From a virus: a DNA stretch of 27,934 bases. This document shows, one piece after another, positions 27,883 through 27,934 of the stretch. The stretch covers positions 1-27,934 of IMG/VR virus record IMGVR_UViG_3300028283_000026; one strand, 5' to 3'. Positions within the stretch are counted from its first letter, which is position 1. Every line of letters begins with the position of its first letter. Position numbers and translations under genes: made by a program. A model generated the notes under the pieces. That model was not told the DNA's origin. It ran no database searches and worked only from the letters and a program-made list of their open reading frames with translations.

Positions 27883-27934
27883 ATCTATTACACTTTCCAT
27901 TTTCTTTTTGATGACAGTTAGTTTTCCTCCTTCT

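Noticed and set aside
27883-27934. Possible end of a convergent gene on the minus strand
   Set aside because: A TAA at 27920-27918 closes a frame, but only five codons are in the window, too little to support a gene.
1-27934. tRNA genes, integrase, attachment sites, insertion sequences
   Set aside because: I looked for cloverleaf patterns, transposase motifs and terminal repeats and found none that I could support.

Overview
The window is a low-GC, gene-dense stretch of a tailed double-stranded DNA phage or prophage. It looks like a myovirus, because it has a contractile-sheath-like protein, a tail tube, a tape measure and a compact baseplate. Family types (DUF1073-type portal, Mu F-like head protein, DUF2213 protease/scaffold, gp24-like cement protein, DUF2184 capsid, DUF4054 connector, DUF3383 sheath, DUF3277 tube, Dit-like and plug baseplate proteins) match small myophages of Gram-negative bacteria, with the Pam3 type of simple baseplate. 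Sigma70-like promoters and strong Shine-Dalgarno sites fit such a host. The host cannot be named from the sequence.

Layout. (1) 1-15232, minus strand: the second part of the late region, read right to left. It runs M15-type endolysin, protease/scaffold, cement, capsid, connectors and tail completion proteins, tail appendage proteins (including a LamG-domain protein), sheath, tube, tail assembly chaperone with a -1 frameshift site, tape measure, baseplate proteins and spike. A small plus-strand HTH gene (14643-14843) is embedded here. (2) 15477-18254, plus strand: an accessory cassette splitting the late region, with a dCTP deaminase followed by six short genes. Three hammerhead ribozymes lie between these short genes. 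(3) 18269-22509, minus strand: the first part of the late region, with holin-like, coiled-coil membrane protein, small and large terminase, portal and head morphogenesis genes. (4) 22599-25486, minus strand: a DNA metabolism operon with a Sak4-like ATPase, a DUF669/SSB-like protein, a Gp157-like protein, two unknowns and a ThyX-like protein. (5) 25596-27852, plus strand: a divergent operon with a small HTH protein and a Toprim/RecA-fold primase-helicase.

The most striking content is the cassette at 16178-18284. One sigma70-like promoter appears to make a polycistronic RNA ending at an intrinsic terminator. Three type I hammerhead motifs with complete catalytic cores sit just upstream of genes 2, 3 and 5. 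Each would cut the RNA so that the next gene starts with a near-identical short leader carrying an AAGGGG-type ribosome binding site. The helix II change CCUG/CAGG to CCUC/GAGG in the third copy is compensatory, and helix III differs between copies while staying paired. The ribozyme, leader and gene start appear to have been copied as a unit, leaving duplicated gene 5' ends and a noncoding copy of a gene 3' end.

Other notable points are related AT-rich palindromes over or beside the promoters flanking the cassette, a bidirectional terminator that contains the stop codon of the convergent head morphogenesis gene, and a T TTT TTT slippery site in the tail chaperone gene. Several strong hairpins at gene ends lack U-tracts. 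All functional calls are from reading the sequence; no database search was possible.
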